Shown: in pieces, positions 10,975 to 23,441 of the stretch
How the letters are laid out: every line of letters starts with the position of its first letter
Numbering within the stretch: the stretch's first letter is position 1
Notes under the pieces: model-generated
Told to the model about the DNA's origin: nothing
The model's input: only the letters and a program-made list of their open reading frames with translations
The model's database searches: none
Assembly (NCBI GenBank): GCA_036250195.1
Contig: JAVHZZ010000004.1
Coordinates: 158,315,227 to 158,379,226, forward strand
Direction of reading: 5' to 3'
DNA: 64,000 nucleotides
From: Mixophyes australis
Lineage: Eukaryota > Chordata > Amphibia > Anura > Limnodynastidae
Translations under genes and position numbers: made by a program

Positions 10975-12980
10975 GACAGGCACACATTTATATAACATTT
11001 ATATAACGATTCTCAGGGAATGTTATTTACATAGCCCCACCCCTGAAACACCCCCCTCCCCCAGGCAGCTCCCAAAATGATGACTTAAGAAAGGCGGCAA
11101 GTATGATATTAACATAGCATAACACACACACACTTACCTTGTTACATCCACACGCACACTCTGCTTCACTTCACACATGGGACGGCACCTATCATGTGGT
11201 GCATGTCCCATGTGATTACTGACATCTTTCAGATTGGTCACACAATGGGGAGGGAGGTAGGGGCGGTCGCACGTTACTGATTCTCCGTCCGCCGAGCAGC
11301 GCGGAGGGAGGTGCTGCTGCTTGGGCAGGCATACGGACGGCTGGATCGGCCCACCTAGTCATCTGCCCTTCTGACATTTGCCATAAGTGCCAGATGACCA
11401 GTCCGGCTTTGCCACTGATATATTTAACCCGTATATAAATGTCCGCCCATTACTATTTAGAAATTTGTGACATTTGTAACTTCCTTCTACCAAAATAAGT
11501 TGGTATTTCAGGTTCACACACATTATCATATACCTTCAAAACATAATTGCAAATTTGCTCTCATTAATTATAACTTAAATATATAGCAAAATTTAATCAA
11601 TATAACTAAGTAGACAGTGACATTTCCTATAAAGAATGTAGAAAGGTGCGCCAGAAGATATATAATGCATAAATAGTGTCAGGATGCTTGTATAAATTCT
11701 AAAATAATTTATTATCACATTAGGAAAATACAAATAAAAATGCAAAATGGAATGAAATGTAGCTGATTGGGTAAATATCAAAAAGATGTGTGAATATACA
11801 GTAAATATCATAATGGACCGCTAAGGAGAAATTATGTCATAATAATCAATAAATCAATAATAATATCAATAAATGCATATATGACTCGACTTTTTACATA
11901 ACACCAGTTTATAATGGTTGATTAAACTCAGAGTGACATTGACTATCCTTAAAGTAAAACCTAGGAATCTAGGTGCTAGGATCCATATACTAATGTTACT
12001 CAGAGGTGCAACTGTGCTCTAAATTATAGGAACTAATCAAATGTTTGCTTTCATTGATACAAGATAATTGTTTATTTGCTGCTTCGGTTGCTACAAATTT
12101 GCTCCTTTGTGCAATGTTAGTAAAAAAAAAAACACACTGTAAGGACACATGAAATACTTTTTGCCCATTAGGGCAGCCAGAATAGCAATTTATGGCCCTT
12201 TTGAGAGCTGGACAGATTCCGAAAAAATATGTGCTTAAATAGAAAATATAAAAATGTTTCTGTGTGGAAAGGAACATGTTTTGCATAAAGAACTCATGCA
12301 CTAAGACAAACTTTAAACATTCTGCTTAGTGAGCTATGTAGCATTAAAATTCTAACAGGCCAATACATAATTTATCTTGCAATGGTTAGTCCTAAACTAA
12401 ATAAGGTAAAGTACAGTAGTAGCTCAATACCATGAAACTAATAATACATTTATAAAGTAGCAAAGTGATGAAATAAAGACAAAGCTGAAATCTCAAAGAC
12501 ACAACATAAATCAAGATATTATATTGTCACCATGAGTTTACACAAAGGAATTACACGGTTAAAGAAAAGCAGTATTGCACACAGGCAGAAAGAAATAATT
12601 CATAGTGCCTTAGCACATATTAGGAGTAAAGTCATATAATCCAAAGAAAAAAAATCACATGCGTTTAGCCAGTTGGACAATACCAAATAAAACACATACT
12701 TGATTGTTCACATGAGTGTAAGTAATAGTATCATTGCATTCCAAAGTGAATATGAGGTGAGTAAACCGCCTCACAGGGGTAACAATCTATTGCTGGGATC
12801 CATCACAACATTTTTTGGGGATACCTGTTAAAGCTGGTCCATCTGCCCAAGAGGTCCTTTGTTCTTCTGGGCAGGTAAGGAGGGTGGATCATGCACAATG
12901 AAACCAAGTTTGGGATATCAGTTCTGCAAAACTCTGCTTCACTACAAGTGCTCCGCCAGGTAAGATCCACTGGCAAGGGA
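10975..12980. other. No gene seen; GC-richer block then AT-rich DNA
   Basis: 11040-11420 is GC-richer than its surroundings, with CpG-containing words and phrases such as AAGTGCCAGATGACCAGTCC that look repeat-like, but I cannot name the family. 11421-12980 is AT-rich with nothing recognisable. Confidence 0.4.
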
Positions 12981-15900
12981 TCTAAGTAACTGTGCCCCTA
13001 TCTATACAAGAATTAGTAATTGTGCCCCCTTCTATATGAGAATAAGTAATTGTGCCCCCTTCTATATGAGAATAGGTAATTGTGTCCCCTTCTATATGAG
13101 AATAAGTAAATGTGCCCCCTTCTATATGAGAATAAGTAATTGTGCCCCTTTCTATATAAGAATAAGCAATTGTTCACCCTTCTATATAAGAATAAGTAAT
13201 TGTGCGCCCTTCTATAGGAGAATAAGTAAATGTGACCCCTTCTATATGAGAATAAGTAATTGTGCTCCCTTCTATAGGAGAATAAGTAAATGTGCTCCCT
13301 TCTATATGAGAATAAGTAAATGTGCCCCCTTCTATATGAGAATAAGTAATTGTGCCCCCTTCTATATGAGAATAAGTAATTGTGTCCCCTTCTATATGAG
13401 AATAAGTAAATGTGCCCCCTTCTATATGAGAATAAGTAATTGTGCCCCCTTCTATATAAGAATAAGCAATTGTTCACCCTTCTATATAAGAATAAGTAAT
13501 TGTGCCCCCTTCTATATGAGAATAATTAATTGTGTCCCCTTCTATATAAGAATAAGTAATTGTGCTCCCTTCTATATGAGAATAAGTACATGTGACCCCT
13601 TCTATATGAGAATAAGTAATTGTGTCCCCTTCTATATGAGAATAAGTAATTGTGTCCCCTTCTATATGAGAATAAGTAATTGTGCTCCCTTCTATAGGAG
13701 AATAAGTAAATGTGACCCCTTCTATATGAGAATAAGTAATTGTGCTCCCTTCTATATAAGAATAAGTAAATGTGACCCCTTCTATATGAAAATAAGTAAT
13801 TGTGCTCCCTTCTATATAAGAATAAGTAATTGTGCCCCCTTCTATATGAGAATAAGTAATTGTGTCCCCTTCTATATGAGAATAAGCAATTGTGCTCCCT
13901 TCTATAGGAGAATAAGTAAATGTGACCCCTTCTATATGAGAATAAGTAATTGTGCTCCCTTCTATAGGAGAATAAGTAAATGTGCTCCCTTCTATATGAG
14001 AATAAGTAATTGTGCTCCCTTCTATAGGAGAATAAGTAAATGTGCCCCCTTCTATATGAGAATGAGTAATTGTGCTTCCTTCTATAGGAGAATAAGTAAT
14101 TGTGTCCCCTTCTATAGGAGAATAAGTAATTGTGCTCCCTTCTATAGGAGAATAAGTAAATGTGCCCCCTTCTATATAAGAATAAGTAATTGTGCCCCCT
14201 TCTATTGGAGAATAAGTAAATGTGACCCCTTCTATATGAGAATAAGTAATTGTGCTCCCTTCTATAGGAGAATAAGTAAATGTGCTCCCTTCTATATGAG
14301 AATAAGTAAATGTGCCCCCTTCTATATGAGAATAGGTAATTGTGCCCCCTTCTATAGGAGAATAAGTAATTGTGTCCCCTTCTATATGAGAATAAGTAAA
14401 TGTGCCCCCTTCTATATGAGAATAAGTAATTGTGCCCCCTTCTATATAAGAATAAGCAATTGTTCACCCTTCTATATAAGAATAAGTAATTGTGCCCCCT
14501 TCTATATGAGAATAATTAATTGTGTCCCCTTCTATATGAGAATAAGTAATTGTGCTCCCTTCTATATGAGAATAAGTAAATGTGACTCCTTCTATATGAG
14601 AATAAGTAATTGTGTCCCCTTCTATATGAGAATAAGTAATTGTGTCCCCTTCTATATGAGAATAAGTAATTGTGCTCCCTTCTATATGAGAATAAGTAAA
14701 TGTGACCCCTTCTATATGAGAATAAGTAATTGTGCTCCCTTCTATATAAGAATAAGTAATTGTGCCCCCTTCTATATGAGAATAAGTAATTGTATCCCCT
14801 TCTATAGGAGAATAAGTAATTGTGTCCCCTTCTATAGGAGAATAAGTAATTGTGCTCCCTTCTATATGAGAATAAGTAATTGTGCCCCCTTCTATATGAG
14901 AATAAGTAAATGTGTCCCCTTCTATATAAGAATAAGTCATTGTGATCCCTTCTATATAAGAATAAGTAATTGTGCCCTGGTCTATATAAGAATAAGTAAT
15001 TGTGTCCCCTTCTATATAAAAATAAGTAATTGTGCCTCCTTCTATATAAGAATAAGTAATTGTACTTCCTTTTATATGAGAATAAGTAATTGTGCCCCCT
15101 TCTATATAAGAATAAGTAATTGTACTTCCTTCTATATGAGAATAAGTAATTGTGCCCCCTTCTATATAAGAATAAGTAATTGTACTTCCTTCTATATGAG
15201 AATAAGTAATTGTGCCCCCTTCTATATAAGAATAAGTAATTATACTTCCTTCTATATGAGAATAAGTAATTGTGCCCCCTTCTATATAAAAATAAGTAAT
15301 TGTGCCTCCTTCTATATGAGAATAAGTAATTGTACTTCCTTCTATATGAGAATAAGTAATTGTACCTCCTATATGAGAATAAGTATTTATGCCCCATTCT
15401 ATATAGGAATAAGTAATAGTGCCCCCTTCTATATAAGAATAAGTAATAGTGCCCCCTTCTATATAAGAATAAGTAATTGTGCTCCCTTCTATAGGAGAAT
15501 AAGTAAATGTGACCCCTTCTATATGAGAATAAGTAATTGTGCTCCCTTCTATATAAGAATAAGTAATTGTGCCCCCTTCTATATGAGAATAAGTAATTGT
15601 GTCCCCTTCTATATGAGAATAAGCAATTGTGCTCCCTTCTATAGGAGAATAAGTAAATGTGACCCCTTCTATATGAGAATAAGTAATTGTGCTCCCTTCT
15701 ATAGGAGAATAAGTAAATGTGCTCCCTTCTATATGAGAATAAGTAATTGTGCTCCCTTCTATAGGGGAATAAGTAAATGTGCCCCTTCTATATGAGAATG
15801 AGTAATTGTGCTCCCTTCTATAGGAGAATAAGTAATTGTGTCCCCCTCTATAGGAGAATAAATAATTGTGCTCCCTTCTATAGGAGAATAAGTAAATGTG

Positions 15901-17622
15901 CCCCCTTCTATATAAGAATAAGTAATTGTGCCCCCTTCTATAGGAGAATAAGTAAATGTGACCCCTTCTATATGAGAATAAGTAATTGTGCTCCCTTCTA
16001 TAGGAGAATAAGTAAATGTGCTCCCTTCTATATGAGAATAAGTAAATGTGCCCCCTTCTATATGAGAATAAGTAATTGTGCCCCCTTCTATAGGAGAATA
16101 AGTAAATATGTCCCCTTCTATATGAGAATAAGTAAATGTGCCCCCTTCTATATGAGAATAAGTAATTGTGCCCCCTTCTATATAAGAATAAGCAATTGTT
16201 CACCCTTCTATATAAGAATAAGTAATTGTGCCCCCTTTTATATGAGAATAATTAATTGTGTCCCCTTCTATATGAGAATAAGTAATTGTGCTCCCTTCTA
16301 TATGAGAATAAGTAAATGTGACCCCTTCTATATGAGAATAAGTAATTGTGTCCCCTTCTATATGAGAATAAGTAATTGTGTCCCCTTCTATATGAGAATA
16401 AGTAATTGTGCTCCCTTCTATAGTAGAATAAGTAAATGTGACCCCTTCTATATGAGAATAAGTAATTGTGCTCCCTTCTATATAAGAATAAGTAATTGTG
16501 CCCCCTTCTATATGAGAATAAGTAATTGTGTCCCCTTCTATATGAGAATAAGTAATTGTGCTCCCTTCTATAGGAGAATAAGTAAATGTGCTCCCTTCTA
16601 TATGAGAATAAGTAAATGTGCTCCCTTTTATATGAGAATAAGTAATTGTGCTCCCTTCTATAGGAGAATAAGTAAATGTGCTCCCTTCTATATGAGAATA
16701 AGTAATTGTGCTCCCTTCTTTAGGAGAATAAGTAAATGTGCCCCCTTCTATATGAGAATAAGTAATTGTGCTCCCTTCTATAGGAGAATAAGTAATTGTG
16801 TCCCCTTCTATAGGAGAATAAGTAATTGTGCTCCCTTCTATAGGAGAATAAGTAAATGTGCCCCCTTCTATAGGAGAATAAGTAATTGTGCCCCCTTCTA
16901 TATGAGAATAAGTAAATGTGTCCCCTTCTATATAAGAATAAGTCATTGTGATCCCTTATATATAAGAATAAGTCATTGTGCCCTGGTCTATATAAGAATA
17001 AGTTATTGTGTCCCCTTCTATATAAAAATAAGTAATTGTGCCTCCTTCTATATAAGAATAAGTAATTGTACTTCCTTCTATATGAGAATAAGTAATTGTG
17101 CCCCCTTCTATATAAGAATAAGTAATTGTACTTCCTTCTTAATGAGAATAAGTAATTGTGCCCCCTTCTATATAAGAATAAGTAATTGTACTTCCTTCTA
17201 TATGAGAATAAGTAATTGTGCCCCCTTCTATATAAGAATAAGTAAATGTGCCCCCTTCTATAGGAGAATAAGTAATTGTGCCCCCTTCTATATGAGAATA
17301 AGTAAATGTGTCCCCTTCTATATAAGAATAAGTCATTGTGATCCCTTATATATAAGAATAAGTCATTGTGCCCTGGTCTATATAAGAATAAGTTATTGTG
17401 TCCCCTTCTATATAAAAATAAGTAATTGTACTTCCTTCTATATGAGAATAAGTAATTGTGCCTCCTATATGAGAATAAATATTTATGCCCCATTCTATAT
17501 AGGAATAAGTAATAGTGCCCCCTTCTATATAAGAATAAGTAATAGTGCCCCCTTCTATATAAGAATAAGTAATTGTGCTCCCTTCTATATGAGAATAAAT
17601 AATTGTGTACCCTTCAATATAT
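12981..17622. repeat. 4.6-kb minisatellite: ~155 copies of a 30-bp unit
   Basis: Direct head-to-tail copies of a 30-bp unit whose common form is AAGTAATTGTGCCCCCTTCT + ATATGAGAAT. Variation is confined mainly to the four bases before CCCT, the TAAT/AAAT pair, and the TATATGAG/TATAGGAG/TATATAAG segment. Units are contiguous with no spacers. Shared variant markers recur at long intervals: AATAATTAAT at 13521, 14511 and ~16247, and GTCATTGTGATCCC at 14936, 16942 and 17332. This gives higher-order spacings of 33, ~58, ~67 and 13 units. A 3-bp deletion near 15366 and a 1-bp deletion near 15784 interrupt the period. Because 30 is a multiple of three, long frames are open on both strands. No protein should be inferred from them. 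Confidence 0.97.
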
Positions 17623-19169
17623 GATGTTAAAAAAAATCCCTGCATGAAGTTTGAGCTATCTCACCTCTTGCAATCACTTCTTTTTCCCAGCTGTTTGACA
17701 AAGGTTTTCCTTTATTTTGTTTTCATAAAAAAAAAAATCGGGGCAGTAATTTCGGATATAGCACATTGTAAAATGCTGCTTATCCAGCAGTTTTGGCTTT
17801 AGTAAAACTGGCAAATTGAAACCCACCAGATTTCAATTCCCCGGAGTAGCAATATTACTGCATTTTAGTAAGTCCCCCCCTGAAATTTCATGGCATCACT
17901 GTGCATATGTGATTATTAGCTAAATAGAACAGAGTGAGGAGTGCAGTGTATGGGCAGTCATGAAACAAAAGTTGTTGCTCAGCTGTTTCTTCCTCTTAAA
18001 ACTAAGGTCAAACAAATATTTGAAAAGCTTGATTTCCAATTGATACAAGGAACTCAGGTATATTTTTTTTATTATTAGACCCAACCTTTCCAGAGAAAAT
18101 GTTAAGCATGATACTAGGAAAAAAAGACACGCAATACCAGCATAATGTGATTGTATTCAAGTTTCTGCTGCCTTAGGACTGAAAATTTCTTCCAACGCTT
18201 TATGCAAATAATCAGCTTCAATACTGGATGATGATTGGGTTACCTTTCATTTAGTGTATTTGGTTAAAGTTTTTAAAACAACGTATTACTATACTATTCT
18301 GAATGCTTATAAACAAAATCCCATTATTTTTCCAATACCATAATGTTTTAGAAACTTGTACTTACATAATTAAACATGCCTTATTTAGTTATTGCCACTT
18401 TATGAAACGGAACGATCCACACATGGGCTGCATTTAACAACAGCTCACCACTGCATTAAAACCTTGTTTCTTTCTGTTCGATGTTAGATCAAAACAGTAA
18501 TTTTGATTCGGTTTTCGACTTTTTATTGTAAGAAACTATATTTTATGTGCATTTATGGAAAAAGCCATTCATAAACCAAAACATACACAATACAAAGTCT
18601 ATATGACACCCATAATAAATGACTGTCAAATATTCATATTAATTTAAGGTAGTGGATATAGGTTGGGGAGACGTTTTTACTTTTCCATACACTCTTCATT
18701 CATGGACATAAATCTGCAAATTGTTATACAAAACATCTGCCCAATGAACCATGTTAATGTTATAGGAATGGATCTTTCTTCACAAGGCAGTAAAATATGT
18801 GATTTTTTTAATTGCATGTTTGCAATTTTAAAATTGTGTTGCTGCTATTGAAATACCCAGTACAACATAATCTAGTGAGTTTCTGCTGATTAACATGGAA
18901 CCTACAGGCCTTATTGTTTTGACCTCCACTGTCTGGGTCCAGAAAACAGGTTTGGTCAGCTATAAAATGACACAACAGACAACATGCTCAAACATCACAC
19001 AAAAGGACCACAAACAAAAAATTGGAAATATACTGTACACCAACATTACATAAGTACAGATAGGGCACACCAAAGAAAACAAATTATAGTTTAGTATTTA
19101 ATGTAGTTTAGACATACTCATGGAGAAAATATGCATGGTCAGACTATATTCTCCTTAGAGTGGTACACA
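17623..19169. other. No feature recognised
   Basis: AT-rich DNA. A GCAGTAAT pair near 17742 and (inverted) 17849-17856 hints at a decayed MITE but is too weak to call. No exon or RNA gene seen. Confidence 0.4.
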
Positions 19170-19170
19170 C

Positions 19171-19209
<39 letters not shown>
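19170..19209. repeat. (AT)n microsatellite
   Basis: An AT/TA dinucleotide run that abuts the Tc1-like element starting at 19210. A TA-rich site suits Tc1 insertion, which targets TA. Confidence 0.9.
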
Positions 19210-19212
<3 letters not shown>

Positions 19213-19499
19213 TCTTGTTGGCCACTTTATTAGGTACACCTGCCCATTAATATAAATATCTAATCATCCAATCATGTGGCAGTGACTCAGTGCATAAAAG
19301 CATGCAGACATGGTCAAAAGGTTCAGTTGTAGTTCAGACCAAACACCAGAATGGGGAAGAAATGTGATCTATGTGACAATGACCATGGAATGAATATTGG
19401 TGCATGGTTTGAGTGTCTAAGAAACTGCTGATGTTCTGGGATTTTCACAACAATACTCTAGAGCTTACAGAGAAAGGTGCACAAGTCAAAAAACATCAA

Positions 19500-19663
19500 G
19501 GGGTGACCGAAGTACCGCTGCGTTATAGATATTACCGTTATTACGGTAATATTAACTCTTTCTGGTCATTATTTTTATACAGATGGGCTTTCTGCTCGCA
19601 GCTCAGAGCATATAACGGTAATAGTTTTAGCGTGGCGGTACTTTGGGGGGAATTGAATCCCCC
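19500..19663. mobile_element. Harbinger-like MITE nested in the Tc1-like relic
   Basis: An inverted-repeat element with GAAGTACCGC near the left and GCGGTACTTT near the right, and ends GGGG.../...CCCC. It is flanked by CAA at 19497-19499 and 19664-19666. The interior words ATTACCGTTATTACGGTAAT match the style of the MITE at 8335-8546. The left end is degraded, so the exact boundary is approximate. Confidence 0.6.
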
Positions 19664-19786
19664 CAAGTAGTTTAAGCTTACAGGGAGGAAATAGTAACTC
19701 AAACAACCATGCATTACAACAGTGCTATGCAGAAGAGCATCTCTGAACCTGGAAGTGGATAGGCTTCAGCAGTAGAAGCTTTAGCT

Positions 19787-20098
19787 CATACTTGCCAACT
19801 CTCCCGGAATGTCCGGGAGACTCCCGCATTTTGCGAGAGTCTCACGGACTCCCGGGAGAATGTGGTCCCGGATCTGCCCACTTCACTAGGAAGTGCCCAC
19901 TTCCTAGTGAAGTGGGCAGAATTAGGTCACAGAGAATCGCGGCGTTTGTCCCCGCACCATGCTGTCAAATGACGCGTTCGAGTCATGACGTCACGGGGGG
20001 TGGGTACAAAATGACGTGCATTTTGGAGGCCCGCCCCCCATCACGCCCACCTCCCCCTCAGTCTCCCGGATACCAACATTTGAAAGTTGGTAAGTATG
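19787..20098. mobile_element. hAT-type MITE nested in the Tc1-like relic
   Basis: A 312-bp element with ends CATACTTGCCAACT and AGTTGGTAAGTATG and a perfect 8-bp target duplication, CTTTAGCT (19779-19786, 20099-20106). It is GC-rich, with subterminal CCCGGAATGTCCGGG and a long inner inverted repeat (CCACTTCACTAGGAAGTG / CACTTCCTAGTGAAGTGG). No coding capacity. Confidence 0.92.
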
Positions 20099-20206
20099 CT
20101 TTAGCTGACAGGAAACTGAGGCTCCTTTCAGCTAAGAACTGAGGTTACAGTGGGCACAGGGTCATCAAATCTGGACAGTTGAAGATTGGAAAAACATTGC
20201 TTAGAC

Positions 20207-20805
20207 CAGCGGTTCCCAAAGTGTGCGCCGCAGCTCCCAGGGGTGCCGCGGCGCTTTCACAGGGGTGCCACGGCCTGGTATAGGAACGAAAAAAAACCCC
20301 ATAACATACCAATCCAGCAGCGCCCGGACCCTAGCGTCATCCCTCCTCGCTTCTCACTGAATGTCGGGCGTGACATCATCACGCTCGACATTCAGTGACA
20401 AGCGCAGGAGAGAGGAGGATGCCGGATCCCGTGCACCGCCGGATTGGTAAGTTGTATTTTTTTGGATTGTTTGTTTTTCCTCTTCCTGTCCCCCGCAATG
20501 CAGAGGGGGCGCAGAGTGTGTGATGATGCAGAGGGGGTACAGTGTGAGTTAGCTGTAAATTATTCTTTACCAGAAATATAATTAAAAAAAATAAATATAA
20601 AAATATTCTTTTCCCTTGGATTTATGTGTATTATTTTTGCATACAACTAAATAAGTATTTCTGTCCTGACCTAAATACTTATTACGTTTTTTTGACCCAA
20701 CTACCTATAAAACGGGACTGCTCGGTACTTATTTTGGAGGGGTGCCTTGAAAAAATTATGGAGACTCTAAGGGTGCCGCAAACTGAAAACGATTGGGAAC
20801 CACTG
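20207..20805. mobile_element. Non-autonomous hAT element, family A, copy 2, nested in Tc1-like relic
   Basis: Ends CAGCGGTTCCCAAAGTGTG and GATTGGGAACCACTG. Perfect 8-bp target duplication GCTTAGAC at 20199-20206 and 20806-20813. It shares its interior with 1148-2057, including the hairpin region (ACTGAATGTCGGGCGTGACA). It is shorter because the minisatellite is nearly absent. Confidence 0.95.
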
Positions 20806-21085
20806 GCTTAGACTGAGCAATCTTTATTTCAGTTGCAACATACTGAAGGTAGTGTCAGAATTTGTCCTAATCAACATGAGTCCACTGGTCCAACCTGCCT
20901 TGTGCCAACGGCGCAGGCTCATGGTGGTGGTTTAATGGCATGGGGAATGTTTTCTTGGCATATATTATTCCCCGTAATACCAATTGAGCATCATTTAAAT
21001 GATGCTGACCAGGTACACCCCTTTATGGCTACAGTCTGCCCATCTTCTAATAAATATCCTAATAACATCCATGAAGTAGAATTTT

Positions 21086-22306
21086 AGAATAGTTTTTAAG
21101 ACAACCTTGTGAACACGTACAGTACATCAGTAGAATTTGTTTTAACAAATACAAAATCAGTATTTTGCTGTGTTTTATTCACTTGTGTGTTGCATTCACT
21201 TTCCATCTTGTACCTTTTAAACAGACGATAGCTCATTATTATCTTGAAGACAGACAAATGCTGTCAGAACTCAAAATCTAAGGTAGATCAGTTGAGAGAT
21301 TATGAGAACAATATCTCTCTTTTACTGACTGATTTCACTAATTTCTGAGCCTTCTGGGATGTGACCCACAGGTTCCCAGAATAAGCAATGTTGAAGCTTA
21401 GAGAATAAGAGAGAGATAAAGAAGCTTTAGCTGCCCTGTTGACCTAGGGCAATATGTGATGTCTTATCAAACAACACTGTGTTTCATGTAGGTCAACTGA
21501 CCTTATCTGTTAATTGTTCTACCTGCATTGAGAGAGAGAGAGACGGCTCCTCCTTTGAGCTATTGGAAATATATTTCATTTGATCGAACCTGCACTCAGC
21601 GATTGTATCTTCTATGACCTGGGTGGAACTCAATGCTGCTGGCAATATGTAGCCTTTTCCTTGTATACCTTGTATGGCATTTACAGCTAAATCCAGAAAC
21701 TACTGGTAGTCCCATGGTTACAAAAATGTTCAAATTCTGCATTTTCTGCTTCTAAAGCATGACTCAGAGAAGACTGGACTTAGTAGCCCTTTAGAGGAAA
21801 AATCATTAATATTTTGAGAATGTAAGAATCACATGTGTCATACCTGTGCTCTGAAATTGGGAACTTACTATATGAATATTATGCATATAGTTAATCCCCA
21901 TTAGTTTTATAACAAAAGATACAAACCTGCTTTTCACACCATTAAAACCTTAAAATGGTATCCTCATAACCAATCAAAGTATTACAGTTCCTCTGTTATC
22001 CATTGTATGGTCTTCTTCTTTATGCTAGATGACAAGATGGAGCCATTGTTTGCCACCCCAAAATCTCTACCTCCCAATAGCATAGGTTCCCCGACACCCA
22101 CTGCAGCCCATCTGTATAAAAATAATGACCAGAAAGAATACACATATTGTTAAGCCCATGATTATTGTTTCAAAATTGTAAAAATATATTATTTTTATGC
22201 AATATTAAAAAAACAACAACAAATGATATGAATGCACAGCTCATGTGTCACATTTCCATAAATTCAGGTCTAACTATCATTCCAAATAAATATATTTTTA
22301 TCATTG
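21086..22306. other. No feature recognised
   Basis: Begins just past the last recognisable Tc1 sequence. It is AT-rich, with a short GA run near 21530-21543. No coding or repeat family identified. Confidence 0.45.
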
Positions 22307-22730
22307 GCTGCATTCAGGGCCGGATTAAGACATTGTAGGCCCCTGGGCTAGGGATACTGTGAGGCCCCCATTTGTCAAGCAATTTATGCCCAGCCCGATA
22401 TTGGGGCCTCCCCAGTAATATCGTATTGGGCATGTCTACCTTCTCACAATCTAACCCTAATTTTTCCAGCACATCTTAAACCTAACCTTCTCCTACCTCA
22501 TCACATCCTAACTCTAACCTATTCCTACCTCCTTTTAGCCTAACCCTATGCTCTTACCTACTCAAAGCTCCCCCATGGAACCACTAAACTGCAAATGAAT
22601 GAACCCCAACTTCAAATGAATCTGCCTAGCCCTAACCAAGTATAATTCCAGTGTGTTTCATGGCTCTAAGGCCTGCGGAAGAGAATATATTCACAAAGCT
22701 CACTTGTATTTCTGGATAACAGGTCAAGTG

Positions 22731-22732
<2 letters not shown>

Positions 22733-22766
<34 letters not shown>
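22733..22766. repeat. (AT)n microsatellite
   Basis: Perfect AT dinucleotide run inside the 22315-23523 hAT element. Confidence 0.95.
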
Positions 22767-22768
<2 letters not shown>

Positions 22769-23418
22769 TTGTACTTTTCCTCTGACTTTTGTCTCCTTGT
22801 GGTGGTTGTCACTTCTCCAAATGGCTGTCACACCAGTCTATTAACTCTTTACCATCAGTGTTCCAAAAATGTCTGAGCTATTTAACCAAAATAGTTCATG
22901 GGTAACAATAAAATCAGTATACCCTGTAATCTATCTAATCCGACCAAGTTTCTATGCTTGTGTTATTTTATGCATGGATTTCCTATTTCACCATATAGAA
23001 AGTGACCATTAAATATCATAACATAACATTTTAAAAAGCCAGGGAACATCAACACACACTCTCACTGTCACTATCACGCACTTTTTTGATTAGTTTGCTA
23101 ACTAATTACCTTTGCTGGCGCTGCTCAGCTTCATGAAGCAGGAGGCATCCGTCTGGGCTGAAGCTAAGGAAGTCACGCGAGAGACTCTGCAGTCCCCTCT
23201 CTGTGACAGGCAGCCTCCTTATTCGCTGACAGCGTAACTGTCGGATCCCCCCCTTCAGGTTAAACTAAATACGAGAGATTCGCCTATCACCCACCACCAT
23301 CCGCCGCGCCACCGGAAAACAAATAATATTTTTTTTTTACTGAAAACATATGAGGCAGTGTATGGATGGCTAATCCGCCCCTGGTCCCCAACCCGATGAA
23401 GAAAAAGCCGACGTTTTT

Positions 23419-23441
23419 AAAAAAAAAAAAAAAAAAAAAAA
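23419..23441 (+). repeat. A-tract
   Basis: A run of about 23 adenines near the right end of the 22315-23523 element. Confidence 0.95.

Larger units (their letters stand above)
19210..21085 (+). pseudogene. Tc1-like transposon/transposase relic interrupted by three elements
   Basis: The left end (CACTCTTGTTGGCC, then ACTTTATTAGGTACACC) is the terminal repeat of a widespread vertebrate Tc1-like element. The transposase then runs in pieces on the plus strand. The N-terminal start (ATGGGGAAGAAATG) is at 19352 and HTH-region remnants are at about 19420-19500 and 19675-19780. Further pieces lie at 20099-20206 and 20806-21085. The last segment gives RICPNQHESTGPTCLVP and GGGLMAWGMFSWH, the stretch around the DDE core, and then VHPFMATVCPSS. 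The C-terminal part with the last catalytic residue and the right terminal repeat are missing. Stops and frame changes are frequent. Three insertions split it: 19500-19663, 19787-20098 and 20207-20805. When they are skipped, the flanks join colinearly. Assignment rests on recognised Tc1 sequence; it is not functional. Confidence 0.85.

Noticed and set aside
13036..15795. A 919-codon plus-strand open frame, with 313- to 579-codon frames on the minus strand
   Set aside because: All derive from a 30-bp tandem repeat lacking stops in several frames. There is no domain, no start context and no splice structure, and equal openness on both strands argues against selection for a protein.
12981..17622. 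CRISPR-like array
   Set aside because: Units are contiguous with no unique spacers, and the surrounding DNA is clearly eukaryotic.
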